NCBI GenBank assembly: GCA_016194975.1
Contig: JACQAM010000007.1
Span: 319,947 to 383,946, forward strand
Origin: Bacteroidota bacterium
Lineage (GTDB): Bacteria; Bacteroidota; Bacteroidia; Palsa-965
Reading direction: 5' to 3'
Length of the DNA: 64,000 bases
This document shows positions 62,062 to 64,000 of this stretch, in pieces. Positions within the stretch are counted from its first letter, which is position 1; the number at the start of each line of letters is the position of its first letter. The notes under the pieces were generated by a model. The model ran no database searches. It was not told the DNA's origin and saw only the letters and a list, made by a program, of their open reading frames with translations. The position numbers and the translations under genes were made by a program.

Positions 62062-63450
62062 ATGAAATTCTTTCTTCCAGCATTTATTCTTGCAACACTT
62101 TTTTCCTGTGGCGGGAATGGAAATAAATCGAAAACAGATTCGGCCGGGCCGAAGATCGTAAAAGTTCCTGCGCTGAAAAAAGGCGACTTCAATTCGCTTT
62201 ACGTTTTTACCGATCCAACAAATACTTACGAAGTTTACCTGCCATCGTCTTACGACACTGCCAAGAGATTTCCGGCGGTGATCTTCTTCGACGCGCATGG
62301 CGACGGGCATTTGCCATTGGAGAAATACAAAACGCTCGCAGAAAAATGGAATTATATTTTCATCGGTTGCAATTCCACGAAGAACGGAATGACAAGCGAT
62401 ATGACGATGAAGATCGGGAGTGAGTTGATCAATGAAGTGAAAACACGTTTCCCGGTCGATGAAAGTGAAATGGTACTGTGCGGATTTTCCGGTGGTGCGC
62501 GCGTTGCAGCCGGCCTCGGGGAAAATGAGAGTGATCTGAAAGGAGTGATCTGCAATTCTGCTGCGCCACAGTCTCCGCAAGCGGGAAAAGTTTTCATTGG
62601 ACTCGCCGGTCTGGGCGACATGAATTACCTTGAGATGAAAAAATTCGTTGATGGAGAGAAACAGAATGGAAATAAATTCCCGAATGAACTCCTGGTTTTC
62701 GATGGTAAACACGAATGGGCGCCGGTGGATGTGATGGAAGATGCGATCCTGATGGTGAATGCTTACGATCTCCGGAATAATGTGAATGAAACAGACTGCC
62801 AGATGGCGGTGCAACTCGATAAAAACATCAGCGCGCAAAGTGATTCTATAAAAAATTCAAGCTGCCTCGTTGCTAAAGAACTGCTTGAGTCATTCGACGA
62901 TCTTCATTTGCGGCTTTCGATGACTGAAAAAAATAATTCGGAGAGCAGTAAAAAACTTTCCTCGTTGAATTCATCCTGCGTGAAGAGTGATGAAGCCGAT
63001 TGGAAAAATGCAGAAGATCTCGAGGGAAATCTTCAGAAAGAATTGCAGGACGCCATGCTCAACAATGATACGAGCTGGTGGAGAACAAATGCATCTTCCT
63101 ATTTTGAAACGGATAAAGCCGGTGCGGAAAAATTCATGCGCCAGCGTTTGCGCGGGTATGCGAGTCTCATGGCGTACTCTTATTCCAACCAGGCGATACA
63201 AGTCCAGAATCCACATGCTGCTGATAAATTCATCACTATTTACAGCATTGTGGATCCCTCGAATTCTGAATGGGCTTACCTGCGCGCAACTTTTTACATG
63301 CACACCGGAATGCAGGATTATGCTTTTCCCATGCTCGAGAAAGCAGTGGATCTCGGATTCAGTGACCGCGCACGACTTTCATCAGATCCCGCTTTTGCGT
63401 CAGCACAGAATGATCCGAGAATGAGTGAGATTTTTTCCAGGATAAAATAA
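62062..63450 (+). CDS. Alpha/beta-hydrolase lipoprotein with helical C-terminal region
   Basis: 462 residues. Lipoprotein signal (AFILATLFSCGGNG). An alpha/beta-hydrolase domain follows (about 40-240): FPAVIFFDAHGDGHLPLEKY, nucleophile elbow GFSGGAR with Ser143, and FDGKHEWAP supplying the likely catalytic His. The rest is helical with a TPR-like end (PHAADKFITIYSIVDPSNSEWAYLRATFYMHTGMQDYAFPML). Esterase or peptidase of the periplasm or cell surface; substrate unknown. Divergent from GH92 by about 135 bases; whether it belongs to the same pathway is unclear. Confidence 0.75.
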   Translation: MKFFLPAFILATLFSCGGNGNKSKTDSAGPKIVKVPALKKGDFNSLYVFTDPTNTYEVYLPSSYDTAKRFPAVIFFDAHGDGHLPLEKYKTLAEKWNYIFIGCNSTKNGMTSDMTMKIGSELINEVKTRFPVDESEMVLCGFSGGARVAAGLGENESDLKGVICNSAAPQSPQAGKVFIGLAGLGDMNYLEMKKFVDGEKQNGNKFPNELLVFDGKHEWAPVDVMEDAILMVNAYDLRNNVNETDCQMAVQLDKNISAQSDSIKNSSCLVAKELLESFDDLHLRLSMTEKNNSESSKKLSSLNSSCVKSDEADWKNAEDLEGNLQKELQDAMLNNDTSWWRTNASSYFETDKAGAEKFMRQRLRGYASLMAYSYSNQAIQVQNPHAADKFITIYSIVDPSNSEWAYLRATFYMHTGMQDYAFPMLEKAVDLGFSDRARLSSDPAFASAQNDPRMSEIFSRIK

Positions 63451-63454
63451 TGGT

Positions 63455-63520
63455 TACGAGTAATGAGTACGTTCTCAATAATCCAAAATTCAAAATTCAA
63501 AACCCAAAATTCAAAACCCA
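63455..63520. repeat. Intergenic word-repeat cluster
   Basis: CCAAAATTCAAAATTC-type words repeat four to five times between 63482 and 63521, preceded by GAGTAATGAGTACG. It is AT-rich spacer without a gene. Confidence 0.5.
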
Positions 63521-63642
63521 ATAACCATTGGCCAACGACATAGAACCATTTGTAAAGAAGAAACAACATTCAGCCGCAACAAAAAAATTAATTGAAATAC
63601 AGGCACAACTATTGATGCAAATGAGAAAATAATCCTCACTAA

Positions 63643-64000
63643 ATGAAATTTAAAAAGCTACTTCTCCTCTCCTATTGCATTCCCGCATTTCTTATTGCCC
63701 AGAAAAATTATGTGCCGAATCCTTCATTCGAATCAGATGTGAATGCTCCTCCCATTCAACAATTCAACTGGAATAAATATGTGGACTGGAGAAAAGATTC
63801 GCTTTACAATCATTCCGGAAATGAATTGTATCTCTGCTCGGGATGGTGGCAACCCACTTCAGGAACGCCGGACTACCTGAATTCCGATCGTTCTTATTTG
63901 CTTGGATTCAAAACCAAAACTGCACGCACGGGCGAAGGGCGCATGGGAATCATTGGAGGAATTGCAGAGAGCAGTTTAGTGACCTGGCTTTTTTACAAAG
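63643..64000 (+). CDS. Secreted protein of the PNPSFE type, 3'-truncated by the window
   Basis: The frame is open to the window end (119 complete codons). Signal peptide MKFKKLLLLSYCIPAFLIA, then KNYVPNPSFES, CSGWWQPTSGTPDYLNSD and GRMGIIGGIAES. This N-terminal jelly-roll-like domain (PNPSFE ... GTPDYLN ... Y-x-G-I) occurs in Bacteroidota in front of OmpA-type or T9SS C-terminal domains; which one follows cannot be seen. Likely outer-membrane or secreted. Confidence 0.7.
   Translation, partial: MKFKKLLLLSYCIPAFLIAQKNYVPNPSFESDVNAPPIQQFNWNKYVDWRKDSLYNHSGNELYLCSGWWQPTSGTPDYLNSDRSYLLGFKTKTARTGEGRMGIIGGIAESSLVTWLFYK

Noticed and set aside
63528-63632. 34-codon TTG-start frame (MANDIEPFVKKKQHSAATKK...) between a word-repeat cluster and the last gene
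   Set aside because: It is short, with a non-ATG start and no recognisable family; it may be a chance frame or a remnant. Homologues would be needed.

Overview
The window reads as a stretch of Bacteroidota chromosome at moderate GC. The family is not resolvable from the sequence alone. Evidence: at least five secreted proteins end in type IX secretion (T9SS) C-terminal sorting domains, SprB-like repeats occur, lipoproteins are abundant, several promoters fit the Bacteroidota -7 consensus TAnnTTTG, and genes mostly lack Shine-Dalgarno sequences. One initiator tRNA is present. There are no rRNA genes, CRISPR arrays or intact insertion sequences.

Layout. 1-14.5 kb: the tail of an SBBP-repeat T9SS protein, purL, a self-cleaving type XRE/S24 regulator with its own operator, a large secreted metzincin-like protease, tRNA-fMet, a YD-like secreted protein, an SPFH lipoprotein and a beta-propeller/PKD T9SS protein. 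14.5-19.1 kb: an overlapping three-gene operon of two multi-pass glycosyltransferases and a radical SAM enzyme with an N-terminal B12-binding-like region. 19.2-24 kb: cold-shock protein, RND exporter, small lipoprotein and M20 peptidase. 24-31.7 kb: a MarR regulator followed by a fadN-fadA-fadE beta-oxidation operon, invaded by a DUF1016 nuclease gene and followed by a toxin-antitoxin pair and a second, divergent copy of the fadE 3' end. 31.8-39.2 kb: WG-repeat protein, T9SS protein, lipoprotein, MFS transporter and small proteins, one of them frameshifted. 39.2-44.5 kb: a tightly packed five-gene operon (two B12-type radical SAM enzymes, two methyltransferases, one winged-helix/nucleotidyltransferase protein), which looks like an unassigned biosynthetic locus.

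44.5-56.1 kb is the most striking part: a heavy-metal handling island bracketed by two direct copies of a 123-bp MITE with 12-bp terminal inverted repeats and 4-bp target duplications. It holds a TauE-like permease, a small Cys-rich HYC_CC_PP-like protein, an HMA-domain protein, a CusA/CzcA-type pump split into two genes between TM4 and TM5 with a metal-binding lipoprotein gene in the gap, a TolC-type channel, two adaptors, a secreted thioredoxin-like protein and an outer-membrane barrel fused to a metal-binding domain. The heavy-metal-binding CPM/CPxCGM-type module occurs four times in and beside this island.

56.1-61.9 kb: a probable N-glycan catabolic group (GH92 alpha-mannosidase, glycosylasparaginase, ROK sugar kinase) interrupted by a GxxExxY nuclease-fold gene that lies between inverted copies of a 38-bp repeat unit. 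62-64 kb: an alpha/beta-hydrolase lipoprotein and the start of another secreted protein. Many intergenic gaps share short recurring words, suggesting a dispersed repeat family.
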